Shown: in pieces, positions 22,568-33,770 of the stretch | Numbering within the stretch: the stretch's first letter is position 1 | Layout: every line of letters begins with the position of its first letter | From: Mesocentrotus franciscanus | Taxonomy: Eukaryota > Echinodermata > Echinoidea > Camarodonta > Strongylocentrotidae | NCBI GenBank assembly: GCA_037976565.1 | Contig: CP137683.1 | Coordinates: 13,349,699 to 13,413,698, forward strand | DNA: 64,000 nucleotides | Direction: 5' to 3' | Made by a program: the position numbers and the translations under genes | The notes under the pieces: generated by a model | Databases searched by the model: none | What the model saw: the letters and a program-made list of their open reading frames with translations, nothing else | Told to the model about the DNA's origin: nothing

Positions 22568-22612
<45 letters not shown>
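22412..22612. repeat. (CT)n then (CA)n compound microsatellite
   Basis: CTCC/CTCT-rich sequence passes directly into an uninterrupted (CA)n run at about 22582-22612. Confidence 0.92.
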
Positions 22613-22616
<4 letters not shown>

Positions 22617-22934
22617 TTGGATGGACGATAGCATGCACTAAAAAGAGGCACACAAACATGTCCAATAAAGTACACAAAATAAGAAGGAAAGAGAGCAAGG
22701 AAGAAAAAAAGATCCCCCAAAATGAGAAACAGTGATGGTGATAGATTATGAATATATTCATCCTAGAAACATCAAGCATATATGGATGTGATATAGAAAT
22801 TAAACAATATTTTTTAGAAGTGACTTTAGATTGGGAAAGTCAACTGGTTTAAGTGACACAACAACTGTCGAGCACAATTACATTAATGATGAGTATGTTA
22901 TATAATTGATTTGCATGTATACAGCAGGGATATG
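22613..22934. other. unique AT-rich DNA
   Basis: No gene or recognised repeat. Confidence 0.35.
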
Positions 22935-23212
22935 AAAACAGCCCCTCCCCCAACAATCACTAGGAGAAAGCTATTCCCCACTCCCCACCCCGACTCCCCA
23001 AAACCCCTACTCCCAACTATCCCAACACCCCCCACACACACACCCTCATACTCTCCCAACTCCCAACTTCCTCTCCCACTCCTTCCAACACCCCAATTCC
23101 CCTTTCCAATTGACCCTCCCCAACCCCTCCTACTTCACCCTCCCATCACCCCAACCCCACCCCTCCAACTCCCCCTTCTCACTACTCCCTCCCACTCCAC
23201 CCTCTTCACTAG
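22935..23212. repeat. C-rich CCCCA/CTCCC low-complexity tract
   Basis: About 280 bp is nearly free of G on the plus strand, with CCCCACTCCC, CCCAACT and CACACACCC words. The Pro-rich 114-codon frame reflects this composition. Confidence 0.8.
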
Positions 23213-23519
23213 CTGGGAAAGTAATAGACTCCATACTCATAGCTTGATGGAATAAAAATTCATTCTGTGAGCATGGAAGCAAGACTAAGTACAAGGTGAA
23301 AAAATAGCTGTAACCCCTGGGGTGCAGACTACACGGAGGGGCGTCTAGCCATGTCATGGCAAATGTGCCATAAATATACATTAATGCTTAGGACACGGCA
23401 CCTTGGCATCGTAATCAATTATTGACACGGCAACGAGACCGATTCATCCAATTAATAACTAGGGGATTACAGACCAGCAAATTACCCAACGCAATCAACA
23501 GCTCATTGTTTTGTGTCTG

Positions 23520-23943
23520 GGTGCGTTTATCGGGTCTTGCCATCAGATATGTACATATCGAACCCCACTATCGAACCCCACTATACGAACGTGATTCTCG
23601 GGATGTCGCGTCTATCTCTTCACGATTCAAAATAAAGGCCTTGTCTCTGCCCAGCTGCTTTGCGCCATTTGACCTTGGAAGCGGATTAGCCTGGGAAGGT
23701 CCATAGAGCTATATGGGAAGGTCCGATTTGTATGTGGGGTTCAAAACAGCTTTGCGTTTATCGTGTCTCAGAAACGTGATTCTGGCTGTATGTCACATTC
23801 AAAACGCACCTTTTTCGGCGTTACAATATGCCCATATCTAAAGACGTTTGAAATAGGGCTTTGCGTTTATCGCCTTAAAAATTTGCCTGAAAGACGTTTG
23901 AAAACGCTGATTCTAGGCAAAAATTTGGTCGATAAACGCGACC
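23520..23943 (+). mobile_element. inverted-repeat MITE with 4-bp TSD, family C copy 1
   Basis: This 424-bp element starts GGTGCGTTTATCGGGTC and ends GGTCGATAAACGCGACC, so its ends are inverted. It is flanked by TCTG at 23516-23519 and 23944-23947. The word GCGTTTATCG also occurs inside, at about 23754 and 23864. It is nearly identical in order and sequence to the copy at 57533. Two open frames of 61-94 codons are shared with it only in part and are not conserved coding. Confidence 0.92.
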
Positions 23944-24128
23944 TCTGAGAGCGGTTGAATTTAACAATCACGCTAGCTCTGTACTGGGTGTATTCATCTA
24001 TCTTTGAGTGGATAAGCATTAGATACATTTTTTTTTTTTTTGGGGGTATATTTTGCGCAATTGCGAAAAATAGCCACTTCTGGTATTAACTGATAATTGT
24101 TGACAGCTGGTCACAACAGCAGTCCCTG
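23944..24128. other. short unique spacer with poly-T
   Basis: A T12-type run sits near 24029. No gene is visible. Confidence 0.4.
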
Positions 24129-24132
24129 TTAA

Positions 24133-24440
24133 AGGTAAAGTCCAGTTTTGGAAACGCCCCCCTCTCAAAAAATGAAATGGAAGCTCTCATTACCCATCAT
24201 GTGAAAGAATATGTTTTGACTAATACGTGACAATACAAATTTTGCAGGGAAATCGCCTACTAATTGATATATTTGGTAAATTATTATATCTATTGGGACC
24301 AAGTAGATACCACGCACGTGCGCGCACGTGTCGGGTAGTCCCATATACATCTTTCTGTGTACAGTGCTTGTAACTTTACCAAGACTGGGCCAAATTTCTT
24401 ATCATTTTGATGATTCCAGAACCTTGCAGTACACACCTTT
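24133..24440 (-). mobile_element. TTAA MITE, family A copy 2 (one end degraded)
   Basis: The left end, AGGTAAAGTCCAGTTTTGG after TTAA at 24129-24132, is intact. Homology to copy 3 runs to ACCTTGCAGTACACACC near 24438 and then breaks up. A faint trace of the other end (GGTCCTGAACTTTATAT) near 24510 suggests a scrambled right part. Confidence 0.88.
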
Positions 24441-24559
24441 GCATACGAAGCATACAAGTCGAAGAGCATACAAGTATGAAGAGTTCGGTGATCATCAGTA
24501 GTAGACATGGTCCTGAACTTTATATGCTTCTTTGACATTTCACAGATAATGGGGAAGAG

Positions 24560-24738
24560 ATATAGACACATAAAGTGAGAAAATGAGAATGAGAGAGTGA
24601 GACAGAGACAGAGAGAGAGAGAGATGGGGAGGGAGGGAGAGAAAGAAAGACAGAGAGTGAGAGTGATGTGAGAATAAAAAGGTTTACTGGAGAGAGATAG
24701 AAACAATAAATTGAAGAGAAAATTGTACAACAAGAGGG
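24560..24738. repeat. purine-rich (GA)n tract
   Basis: GAGAGAGTGAGACAGAGACAG-type words and GGGAGGGAGAG are interrupted by an AT segment. Confidence 0.8.
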
Positions 24739-24910
24739 GAGATATGGAGAGGGAGGGAGAGGGGAGGGAGAGGGGAGGGAGAGGGGAGGGAGAGGGGAGG
24801 GAGAGGGGAGGGGAGGGAGAGGGGAGGGAGAGGGAGATGGGGAGGGAGATGGGGAGGGAGAGAGGGGGAGAGAGAGAGAGGGAGTAGGAGATGGGGAGGG
24901 AGGAGGGGAA
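24739..24910. repeat. G-rich (GGGAGAGGGGA)n minisatellite
   Basis: An 11-bp unit GGGAGAGGGGA is repeated about seven times from about 24750 and then degenerates to GGGAGATGGGGA units. The dense G3/G4 runs on the plus strand make quadruplex or triplex structure plausible. Confidence 0.9.
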
Positions 24911-25035
24911 GGATAATACTTTTCCAAATTTTAGGTGTTATGTATCCCCCCAAAATAAATAACTAAATAAAATAAAATACACAATAGCTGATTGAAAGTA
25001 ACAAGGTATCTTAGACCCTCCATAGCTTGAAATCA
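24911..25035. other. short AT-rich spacer
   Basis: (AATAA)-rich spacer, no gene. Confidence 0.4.
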
Positions 25036-25045
25036 AGCGAAGAGA

Positions 25046-25076
<31 letters not shown>

Positions 25077-25135
25077 GGGGAGAGAGAGAGAGGGGGAGAA
25101 ATAGAAAGAGCTAAACGAAGACAGACAAAGATAGA
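25036..25135. repeat. (GA)n tract
   Basis: Pure GA run with GGGGGAGAG interruptions. Confidence 0.88.
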
Positions 25136-25556
25136 GAGAAAGAAGAATCCACAAAATCTATTCCTTCACTTTGAACCTTCCTCCTGATGAGAATAAAATA
25201 CGCAATGAAGGCTTGAATGTAACACCTTACAGGTCAACACGTGTAGCCTGAGCATAGATATGTACCCTCAACCCTCTATGCCCGAAGCCTCACATGTGAG
25301 CAGCTGAACCAACCGCATGAATAATAAAGTGCACGGATGATTAGGTGACTCATAATGAAGCATTCCCTTTCAGGAGATTAACAGACAGACAACCCTCTGT
25401 GCAATAATGCTCCGTCTCTTTGCCTCATTTATGTGCTCCATCGTCATCTAAGTGATCACATTTTATCTTTTAATATTAAATGTAGATTGCTTGATTGCAT
25501 ATCATCGTGGCATTCTTGTAGAGTACCGCACACTCCCCCTCCTCCTCCTTTAGTAC
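25136..25556. other. unique DNA, no gene seen
   Basis: Mixed composition. AAGTGATCACATTTTATC...AATATTAAATGTAGATTG at about 25450 is repeated near 25620 as TGATCACATTTCAATATTGA...AATGTGGATTG. This shows a ~165-bp duplication that spans the CT tract. Confidence 0.55.
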
Positions 25557-25858
25557 CCCTCTCTCTCTCTCTCTCTCTAGCTCTCTCCCTTCCGCTTATC
25601 TCCCATTCATGGCATCTTGGTGATCACATTTCAATATTGAATATTAAATGTGGATTGGTTGAGTGATTACCATTATGGTTTCCTCGATCTTCCCCATTCT
25701 CTTTCTCCCTCTCCCCTCTCTCTCTCTCTCTCCCTCTTTATGCACAATCTCTCTCCTATTTCTTTCATTCTCTCTCCCTTCCTCTTTCTATCACATAAAA
25801 TTGGTTGTTTAGAAATCATTGTAGCTTTCTTTCTCTTCCAGTTCTGTCTCTTTGTCTC

Positions 25859-25890
<32 letters not shown>

Positions 25891-25960
25891 CTCTCTCTCT
25901 CTCTCTCTCTCTCTACCTTCTCTCTCTCTTTTATCTATCTCTATCCTTCACTCCCATCTT
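25557..25960. repeat. polypyrimidine tracts, (CT)n and (CTTT)n
   Basis: CT runs lie at about 25560-25580, 25703-25733 and 25892-25914, with a CTTT array at about 25865-25892. Confidence 0.85.
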
Positions 25961-26690
25961 TGTTCCTCCCTCACAAAACAACTTAAAATCGGTACACTGA
26001 GCAAACAAGTGATCTAATAAATTCAACTAAAATTGCCCTCATTTCACACAAACAACGAAAAAAATGTAGGCCTCATATTACAACTAGGTAACCTCAATAA
26101 GAAAGAAAAATACACCAAGTATTTCTCATTTAGACTACACCATTGCCCCTTATACCAAAGAAAATACAAATTTTCATTAAATATGCCAACACCGGTTGAA
26201 TAGAAACCGCCCCGAGATGATTATATTGGAATGTATTCGTACAATTGATGATAAAATGACCTAGATGTTGTTTCAGAAGAGAGAAGAAAAAGATCTATTG
26301 CCCCACTCTTACGGCCTTGGATAACCGTTTTGCTAACAGGCAAATATCTCTCCAACGTACGATACAACGTGATAAAACACCTGCCCCGAATTGCAAAACA
26401 TTGAGAGGAGACATCGCTCTCCTGTGGTCACTAACACCGCCACCGACAATCAATTATCTGTTATGGGGGGCAGGGGTGTGTCTACATCTACCTTAGATAA
26501 CGTTTGTACTCACCTGTGGGTTTTGAATGGAAACATCAAGAAGAGGAGGCAGGATTGCATGTGGGAGATAAAAAGAAAAGAAAAGAGAAATACATTGGTT
26601 AGTTCATAGGGTTCACATAACTCAGATCGACTTTCAGTTCTGTTTTTCAAAGATACCATTACTACAAAACAGAGTATTTTATCATGACAG
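25961..26690. other. unique DNA, no gene seen
   Basis: The 72-codon frame at 26391-26609 has no recognisable domain. Confidence 0.35.
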
Positions 26691-26990
26691 GGGGGTGTTT
26701 CACAAAGAATAAGAATGACTTAAGTTGGACTTGAACTATGGCAGGCAATTTATGCCCTTAAAAATTCTTGAACCAGATGTAAAATTAGAGGGAAAAAAAC
26801 CCTAGAAATTATGATCTTTAGATAATGTTTCTTCCTTCAATAATATGAATAATAAACTATCAAAAAATGTGAATTCTGTAAATCTGTGGCGTCCCTTGAG
26901 AGACCAATGGTGAGAGCAACCAGTGGCATGAATGGCTTGCCATAGTTCAAGTCCAACTTAAGTCAATCTTAGTCTTTGTGAAACACCCCC
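26691..26990. mobile_element. MITE with ~53-bp near-perfect terminal inverted repeats
   Basis: The ends GGGGGTGTTTCACAAAGAAT and its reverse partner, continuing through GACTTAAGTTGGACTTGAAC and TATGGCA, match over ~53 bp with about two differences. The 300-bp body has an AT-rich centre and no coding frame. No target duplication is clear. Confidence 0.9.
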
Positions 26991-27595
26991 TGGTATAGGA
27001 CTATTACCATGTTTTAGATCATATTCAATTTTGGTAATGCTCAAACATAATCCTCACATGAAAATTTCTTTGATTTCAGGTGATAAAAAGGCAATATACC
27101 AGCAATTCCAAGCTGTTTTCTAGTTTTCTTTTTTTTTAATTGATTATTTAACTGATGATGAGGGATGAAAAATCATATTTTGTTTGGTCTTCACTACGAG
27201 TGTAACACAACTACTCCTGGAATAGAATCCTCAGACATTAGTTCTTTACACAGTTAGAGTTCATGGATTAGTCGTCCATATACACTATATTATATGTAAT
27301 GTGAACACATCCAGTCTTATTACACATTCATGCATAGCTCAAGAATAACGTGTTCACACTAATCGCATCACAATTAAAACAAAAAACGTGAAAATGACAA
27401 TGGCCAATCGTCCTTTTAATCTAATGAGGACGAGTAAATAAAGAGAAAGTAAAATCATATAGAACTAGGGTGCGGAGACTTTTTACGGACTAAAAACTAT
27501 AGTGCTATTCGTCTAAATTGGCAATAATGGACTAATGGTGAATACATCACTTTAACTTCGGCAAGCTTTACATACAAAATAGCGTGTCTCTCCTC
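26991..27595. other. unique AT-rich DNA
   Basis: No gene seen. Confidence 0.4.
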
Positions 27596-27880
27596 TCGTT
27601 ACTTGACCCATCAATCACAGCTTTATTTGCTCACATTCTAACCCAACCCTGGTTAATTGTTCGCCAAACCCGGTCTTAGCCCCGACTGTTTCCACATGGC
27701 CTTCGTGCTTGTGAACACCGCGGTAAGCGGCGCAGCTGCCAAACGCTCCTGAAATTCGTCTATTGCACACCCGACTCAATTACTCTTAATTGGCTCTATG
27801 TGATCATGGGGAGGAAATAAACACAAAATCTGGAGGCTTTTTGTCAATTACTCTCCTTGCATCACATTTTATTGCCACAC
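27596..27880. promoter_or_regulatory. complex block beside CT tract (candidate regulatory DNA)
   Basis: The block contains CCTGGTTAATTG, GTGAACACCGCGGTAAGC and repeated CAATTACTC/TTAATTGG homeodomain-type cores. It ends at the CT tract. Regulatory role inferred. Confidence 0.25.
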
Positions 27881-27884
27881 TAAT

Positions 27885-27939
<55 letters not shown>

Positions 27940-28110
27940 GTCACTCCTTCTGTGTATCTGTTCATGTGTGTATCTCTCTCCCTAGTTGCACTCTCTTTCA
28001 CTCCTTTCTCAATCTTAGTCTACCTTACCCATCCATTCTCTCTCTCTCTCTCTCTGTCTCTCTGCCTGTCTGTCTGTCTGTCTCTGTCTGTCTCTCTCTC
28101 GACATGTAAT
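27881..28110. repeat. (CT)n with (CTGT)n
   Basis: CT runs at about 27886-27910 and 28037-28055 alternate with CTGTCTGTCTGT blocks. Confidence 0.9.
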
Positions 28111-28340
28111 TTTGTCCTTTTTTTCTCTCTTACCCTCCCTCTCAACACCAAAGATGTCTTTTATTGGCCTTTTCTACATTCTCTCTTCTCTCTCTCCCAT
28201 TCTTTAATGGCTGCTCACATATCAACAAATTACTAATGCTAACGATATTGATAAAATGGTTGTAGAAAATATTTATGGATCAATAAAATTGGTGCTGAAG
28301 GGTTACAAGCATAAATCAGAAGAGCACCATAATTCTTCTA
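28111..28340. other. short unique interval
   Basis: No gene; leads into the next pyrimidine tract. Confidence 0.35.
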
Positions 28341-28445
28341 ACTCTCTCTCTCCCTCCCTTCTCTCCCTCCCTCTCTCTTTACCCTCCCTCCCCTTTCTAT
28401 CTCTCTCTCTCTACCTCTCTCTCAAGTTATATACCTATCTCTCCA

Positions 28446-28482
<37 letters not shown>

Positions 28483-28490
28483 TCAATTCT
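28341..28490. repeat. polypyrimidine (CT)n tract
   Basis: CTCCCTCC and (CT)n runs to about 28485. Confidence 0.88.
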
Positions 28491-28645
28491 CTATATGATT
28501 GTGTGGGTGTCTTCTCATTATGGTTTAACAATCAATCGCATCTCACATCCATGGCATCTTGTATGCGTAATTCATGAGTGCCATGTAAGGGATTTCTATC
28601 TACTTTTGATGTGAACTCATTTCTACTTACCTCCGTGGTTGAGTT

Positions 28646-29065
28646 ATCTTGCTCCCCCTCTCTGTCCCACCCTCCCTCTCTCTCTCTCTCTCTCTGTCCC
28701 ACCCCTCCCCCTCCCTCCTCTCCCTCCCTCTTTCTCACTGTTTTTTTTCCTCCCACTCACTCTCTCTTCCTTCCTTCTTCCCCCTCTCTCTCTCTATTCC
28801 TCCTGACCTATTTATCCACCCACCCCTCCCTCCTCCCCTTCCTCCTCTTCTCCACCCCTCCCTCCTCTCCCCTCCCTCTTTCTTTCTTTCTTGTTATTCT
28901 CCCACTCTTTCTCTCTCTCTCTCTTTCTCCCTTCTTCCCCCTCTCTTTCTCTCTACTCCTCCTTTCCTATTAACCTTCTTTTCTCTCTCCTTCTCTCCCT
29001 TCCTCATCTCTCCTTCCCTTCCCTGCTCCCTATTTCACTCCCCTTCCCCCCTGCCTTTAATCCTT
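28646..29065. repeat. polypyrimidine tract with ~155-bp tandem unit
   Basis: CCACCCCTCC...CCCTCTTTCT, TCTCCCACT...CTCTC, CCTTCTTCCCCCTCTC and CTCCTCC...CCTATT occur twice in order, from about 28697 and 28851. The 131- to 193-codon Ser/Leu/Pro frames over this tract are composition artefacts. Confidence 0.8.
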
Positions 29066-29860
29066 TCTCCTTTAATACTTTTTCTCTACCATTTTGTTGT
29101 TTTTGTTGCCATCTCTCATTCTTCTCTCCTACTGATTTTATACTGCTTCATCCCCAATTCCCCCATCTTTCTACATTCGTCGGCTATCCTCAAGAAGGCT
29201 ATAAAAGCAATGTATTGCCAATGGCAGTAAATGCCTACTGGCAGGCAGGGGACATTATCTATTTCTGTTTCTTACTCCCGTTTTCTTTTCTTTCAATATT
29301 CATTCCTCCTTTCCTTGAAAAAAATATATCATCCCTTCTATGTGTTAATGTTTGTCATATGATCATCCATTGCCCTCATTAATCATTCTCTCTAAAACAT
29401 TTCTATTTGTTTCTTTTAATCAAAATACGTCTCTCTTTTCAATCTAGTTTGACTTTTTCTCTCCCTCAAATCCCCAAGAAAAAACACTTTCTTTGCCAGT
29501 ATCAAATTTCAAAACACCGTCGCTCAAGATTCAAGTAAACTAAGCCATGAAGGGAAATAGAAAAACTGCTAAAGTGGGCCATGATATACCTTTCTCATTC
29601 TTTATTACCGACAAAAGACTTTGCTAGCAGAAAAACACCCTCGATATTTCCAGCTGCACATGTAACACTTTGTTCACGATGCGGCATTACTACTTGAAAA
29701 CATCCCTTGATGAATGTGGTAACCATTACCTTCAAAATCAATCCAGACATTCATATCGTCTAAGAAAACAAGAGCACAGCATGTAATACATCTAACAATG
29801 GAAATCATTATCTCATCAATAAAACCATCAAAAATGTATTACAGCCTTGAGAAAAGGACT
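29066..29860. other. unique DNA, no gene seen
   Basis: Pyrimidine-rich at first, then AT-rich. No recognisable exon or repeat. Confidence 0.35.
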
Positions 29861-30290
29861 TATGAACTCTTTCTCTAGGTGACTGCTTGCTGGTTTACAC
29901 ACGGTAATATAGGTTTGTGTGAGAAATGGATAACAGATTGATGGAATTATTCCAGGAGCCTGTCCTTGGAGTCTAACTCGCATCATCAATACATGAAATG
30001 TTCTGCACGCACGCACAACACGAGCGGAGCCGTGTCGAATGTTACGATCGGTCTGGATGGGAGCCGCAGGCATAACCTCTTTACGATGCTCCTTTTTCTC
30101 TCCGAATCGCTAACCGATTGCAAATTGGCTGCACGATGCGGGGCTCGGAGATGGAACACCTTGCATTATGGAGTTTTGCTGGGGTTCTGGGTGATAAGCT
30201 TTCTCTCTCTCACGTTTTGGAGACCACATAATTATTTATGGCTGGGACTGAGGGAAAAAATGGAGTAAATACATGGGATCAACAACCTGA
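29861..30290. promoter_or_regulatory. higher-complexity block (candidate regulatory DNA)
   Basis: CG-bearing words cluster here (CACGAGCGGAGCCGTGTCG, TTACGATCGGTCTGG), with a TTATTTATGG core near 30230. Overlapping open frames on both strands have no recognisable domain. Confidence 0.2.
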
Positions 30291-30559
30291 AGCATACCAG
30301 GATTTCATGTTAGTTTGGCTTTCCTGCGCCATGTGTGCCCATAAGTGGATGGAAGCAGGTTGATTGGACAAGAAAATATGTACAAGGAATTCAATAAATG
30401 TCAAGCTTCAGGCCTTAATCAATCCAATACATGTAGACGAATCGACATCAGTTTCTAAGTTTTAGTCTACAGCTTCATTAAAACTGCAGCAAAGGTTAAT
30501 ATTCGGTCAATAGGAATGGGCATAAACAAATTAATATCTGGTAGAAAATACATGTACCA

Positions 30560-30630
30560 TCTGTCGAGAGCCAAAATGGCATTAATTGACAAATTTCACA
30601 GAGTTAAAGCCATTGAGTCTCTTAGCAGAC
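30560..30630. repeat. hairpin palindrome, diverged copy
   Basis: CTGTCGAGAGCCAAAATGGC plus ATTAATT faces GTTAAAGCCATTGAG plus TCTCTTAGCAGAC. Confidence 0.7.
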
Positions 30631-30756
30631 AATACTAAAAATTGGAGCACGTGTTCCTTGACATATATTTTAGTAACCCTATAGATGTCAATCCGGTCTG
30701 AAGGACTACTGGAATAATGCTTTATGGAGGATTCACCCCTTTCATACAACAAAAAC

Positions 30757-30960
30757 TATATGGCTCAGTGGTAGAGCAGAGGTTCCGGGTTTAAAACCAA
30801 GTTGTGCTAGTGGCCTTTGGTAATGCATTAATCCACATTACCAAGTCCCTCGGAGAGGACTTAAAGCCGTTGGTACCCCGGGTGCCTACTTACAAGCATA
30901 CACATGCTTTCTTAGCAGTCAGGTAACAAACAAACAAACAAAACAAAACAATAATACAAT
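30757..30960 (+). mobile_element. tRNA-derived SINE, family 2, (AAAC)n tail
   Basis: A-box TGGCTCAGTGGTAGAGC is followed by a B-box-like GGTTCCGGGTTTAAAACC. The body includes TAATGCATTAATCCACATTA and GGTACCCCGGGTGCC. The tail is an (AAAC)n run at about 30923-30950. A functional tRNA is ruled out by the missing anticodon arm and acceptor pairing and by the SINE body. Confidence 0.85.
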
Positions 30961-31245
30961 AAGGGATTTACTAATATTTAAAGGATAAGCCTCCTTTCAG
31001 ACAATGAAAACTATATGTTTTATACAATAATTCTATACCTACACAAAAGTGACACAAATTTTTCTTGTAAGAATGTCGTACAGTCAAAAGTTGCATTTAA
31101 AAAAGAGGCATAACAGAATATGTTTCAGTCAAATGAAGGTTTGCACATCACTTCAAATATGAATCTGATTTTAAAAAAACAGAGTTGACTTGACATTTAA
31201 ACATCACACATGCACAAACTAAGCCAGACTTGTGATAGCCTGAAA
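30961..31245. other. unique AT-rich DNA
   Basis: No gene or repeat recognised. Confidence 0.35.
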
Positions 31246-31500
31246 GTAACAACATTCCCAACGAAATGCACTTATTGATTATTTGTATCTGCGTGAAAAT
31301 GGCTGTACGGGAATTTGTCACGGATAAACTTACGGACACACATTGGGACGCCTCGATACGCACACTCACAGATACGGCGACTGACACTTCATCAACCATC
31401 AATTGATTTATTTAGTATATCCCCGTTTCGAAGGCCATTCTAGGCTCTGGTGATTGATGGGACGGGGGCCCAAATGTCAAATTATTTATGTCGAGGGACC
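31246..31500. promoter_or_regulatory. block with Hox/Pbx-type cores (candidate regulatory DNA)
   Basis: TGATTGATGG at 31451-31460 fits a Pbx/Hox composite core. ATCAATTGATTTAT near 31398 and AAATTATTTATG near 31479 add homeodomain-type cores. The block adjoins the CT tract to its right. Function is inferred. Confidence 0.3.
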
Positions 31501-31925
31501 TCTTTTTTCTCTCCATGTCTCCCAATCAATCCGAATCCTATTTCTCAACTCCTGTTTTTCTCTCCTGTTAATTTCTCAGCTTACTCCTGACATCCTTTAC
31601 TTTTATGCTCTCTCTCTCTCTCTCTGTATCCATCTATTTCTCTCTCTTTTGATTCGGGTCTCTCAAACTTTCACTCTCTCTATATATCTTCTTTTTTGTT
31701 TTTGTTTATCCATTTCACTTTATCTAACATTTTGTTCTTACTATTTGCAACCAGTTTTCTCTCAATCTCTTTCTCTCTCTCTCTATCTCTCCCCTCTTAA
31801 TCTTTATTACTTTTTAACACATTTTCTGTCTTTCCACCTTTCTCTCACTTCCTCTTTATCTCTCTCTCTCTCTCTCTCTCTCTCCCTCCCTCTCTCTCCA
31901 TCTCTCACCCCATCTTTTCCCATCT
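31501..31925. repeat. polypyrimidine tract with (CT)n
   Basis: CT-rich throughout, with pure runs near 31610-31625, 31765-31785 and 31859-31883. The 173-codon frame is a composition artefact. Confidence 0.82.
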
Positions 31926-32660
31926 CTTTTCAAGACACACAAGTAACAAACCCCAAGAAAGCCAGATGTGCTTGAAATTAAAGTAAGAGACAGGGGCTTA
32001 AGAGTTGAGACTATTTCTCTGTGGACCGCGGATCTCGGATCTTCTAGTAACGCTGGCAGACAAGCGAGCATCTCTTCTTTTTATTTTCTCGACGATGCCA
32101 CGAGCAAATTTGTGAACTACGCTTATCTGGTTTATACTCGATACAGCCAAATTGAAACTGAAACAAGCTGGCAGCACTGCTTAAAAAATGAAATATCCAA
32201 ACTGTTTTGCCTTAAAAGAAACACAAATTTGTATTCTGTATTCATTAACTTTGGACATGACACACCATAGTTCATTGAAAGTAATGCGTTCTGGCAGCAG
32301 CACTTCTGAAGCAAAATTATCACAACAGGCAAAGATCTACTTTTGATAGATATTCTCCTTTACACGGATGTATTCTGATTGAAACTGAGATATTCTGACA
32401 AGCCCTTTGGGGGTTGACGCAACCTCTGCCATTCTGGAAATAGAAATGTAGATGGCATTTATTGTTTTCTGTATGGTTGGCATGCTTTCATATTGAATAT
32501 TGAATATGAAATATTCTGTCAAATGTGCACACTATGCTCATGTCCTTTCATGTTGCTGGCCTATCTTTTAATCAGTTTACCCTCTCCTGTCTAAATAGGG
32601 CTTGGGAATATAGGATAATGAACTTTTCTGACGATGCTCCGGAACACATTTATAAAGCCT
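31926..32660. other. unique DNA, no gene seen
   Basis: Overlapping plus and minus frames of 66-100 codons have no recognisable domain. Confidence 0.3.
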
Positions 32661-32664
32661 GATA

Positions 32665-32762
32665 CAGTCAAACCTGTTTTAGTGACTACCGCTCTGTAAA
32701 TGCCACCTGTGGCCATGCTTTTTCTGTTTCCCTTTGGTGGCCTTTATAGACAGGTTTGACTG
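32665..32762. mobile_element. mariner-like MITE, copy 2 (98 bp)
   Basis: Ends are CAGTCAAACCTGT and ACAGGTTTGACTG, flanked by TA on both sides (32663-32664, 32763-32764). TA duplication and the CAGT start fit Tc1/mariner non-autonomous elements. Confidence 0.88.
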
Positions 32763-32831
32763 TAGTTGATGATGTCGATCAGTGCATTAAAAGTTCTTAT
32801 TCAACATATCTGAACAAAACTTGAGGTAATA

Positions 32832-33014
32832 CAGTCAAACCTGTCTATAAAGGCCACATAAGGGAAACAGAAAAAAATGGCCACTGTAGACAGGCGGCCT
32901 TTCTAGACAGGTTCTACAACACACATTTCTCTCTAGAGTGAGATAAAATGCATGGCCACTATAGACAGGTGACCTCTATAGAGAGGTGGCCACTATTAAT
33001 GACAGGTTTGACTG
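32832..33014. mobile_element. mariner-like MITE, copy 3 (183 bp)
   Basis: Ends are CAGTCAAACCTGTCTATAAA and GACAGGTTTGACTG, flanked by TA. Inside, the word GCCACTNTAGACAGG repeats three times, so the terminal motif has been amplified within the element. Confidence 0.9.
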
Positions 33015-33590
33015 TATTCAGCCTAAGCAAGGCTTGGCTTGTTTTTTAATGATATTATGATTTTCAACAATGCATTTTGTATTAGTCTGAAAATTTGTGC
33101 CATTCCATGAAGAGTTATGTTATGCAATGTTCTGTTCAGTACAAGTTTATCAACAGAAAGCTTGGTGTGAAAAATTAACCATTCAGTAATTAGATATAGA
33201 TATTAATAGCGCTGGGTTGCATTTACAAAATGGAACTAAGAATGTAGTTGTCACAACACAGTAATTAAAATGTATATTTCATAGAGCATTGTGTCACATT
33301 TATATTGAATGAAAATACATCAACTATACATTGACATCATTTATCATTATAATAGCAGTATCAGTTTTGGTCAAGTTTGATTAATTCAAAAGGTATAGTT
33401 TAACAAGGGTTAATGCCCTTCTGACTACAAACAGACACTTTCTTTCACTACCAGAATTAAACCTGACCTTTAAATTACCAGCAAAATTGCTCGGACTATA
33501 AACAGACCACCTGCAATTTATTGTACATCCATATTGAACAGCACCTTTAAAACAGTCCTGACCGTTACAACTGGGTCATAGCAATACTTG
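33015..33590. other. AT-rich unique DNA with one hairpin half-motif
   Basis: The half-motif GTTAATGCCCTTCTGACTAC plus AAACAGAC lies at about 33411-33438. Nothing else is recognised. Confidence 0.5.
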
Positions 33591-33770
33591 AAGTCTAGGA
33601 CTCGGCGGAATGGCAACGCGCGGAGAGGCCCGAGCAAATACGCTTTTCATCCCATTTTCGGCGGACTCGCGGCAATTTGGACCACTCTTGACCTTCGTCT
33701 AGAGTGTAATTACGCGGTATGCTTGGCGGCCGGAAACGATCTTCCTGCCAAATTTGCACATTCACTGTTT
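33591..33770. promoter_or_regulatory. CpG-rich complex block beside CT tract
   Basis: GGCAACGCGCGGAGAGGCCC, TTTTCGGCGGACTCGCGGC and TTACGCGG make this the most CpG-dense interval of the region. The CT tract starts at its right edge. Promoter or enhancer is possible, but no exon is supported. Confidence 0.25.

Noticed and set aside
30757..30830. tRNA gene
   Set aside because: A good A-box is followed by a degenerate B-box, a SINE body and an (AAAC)n tail.
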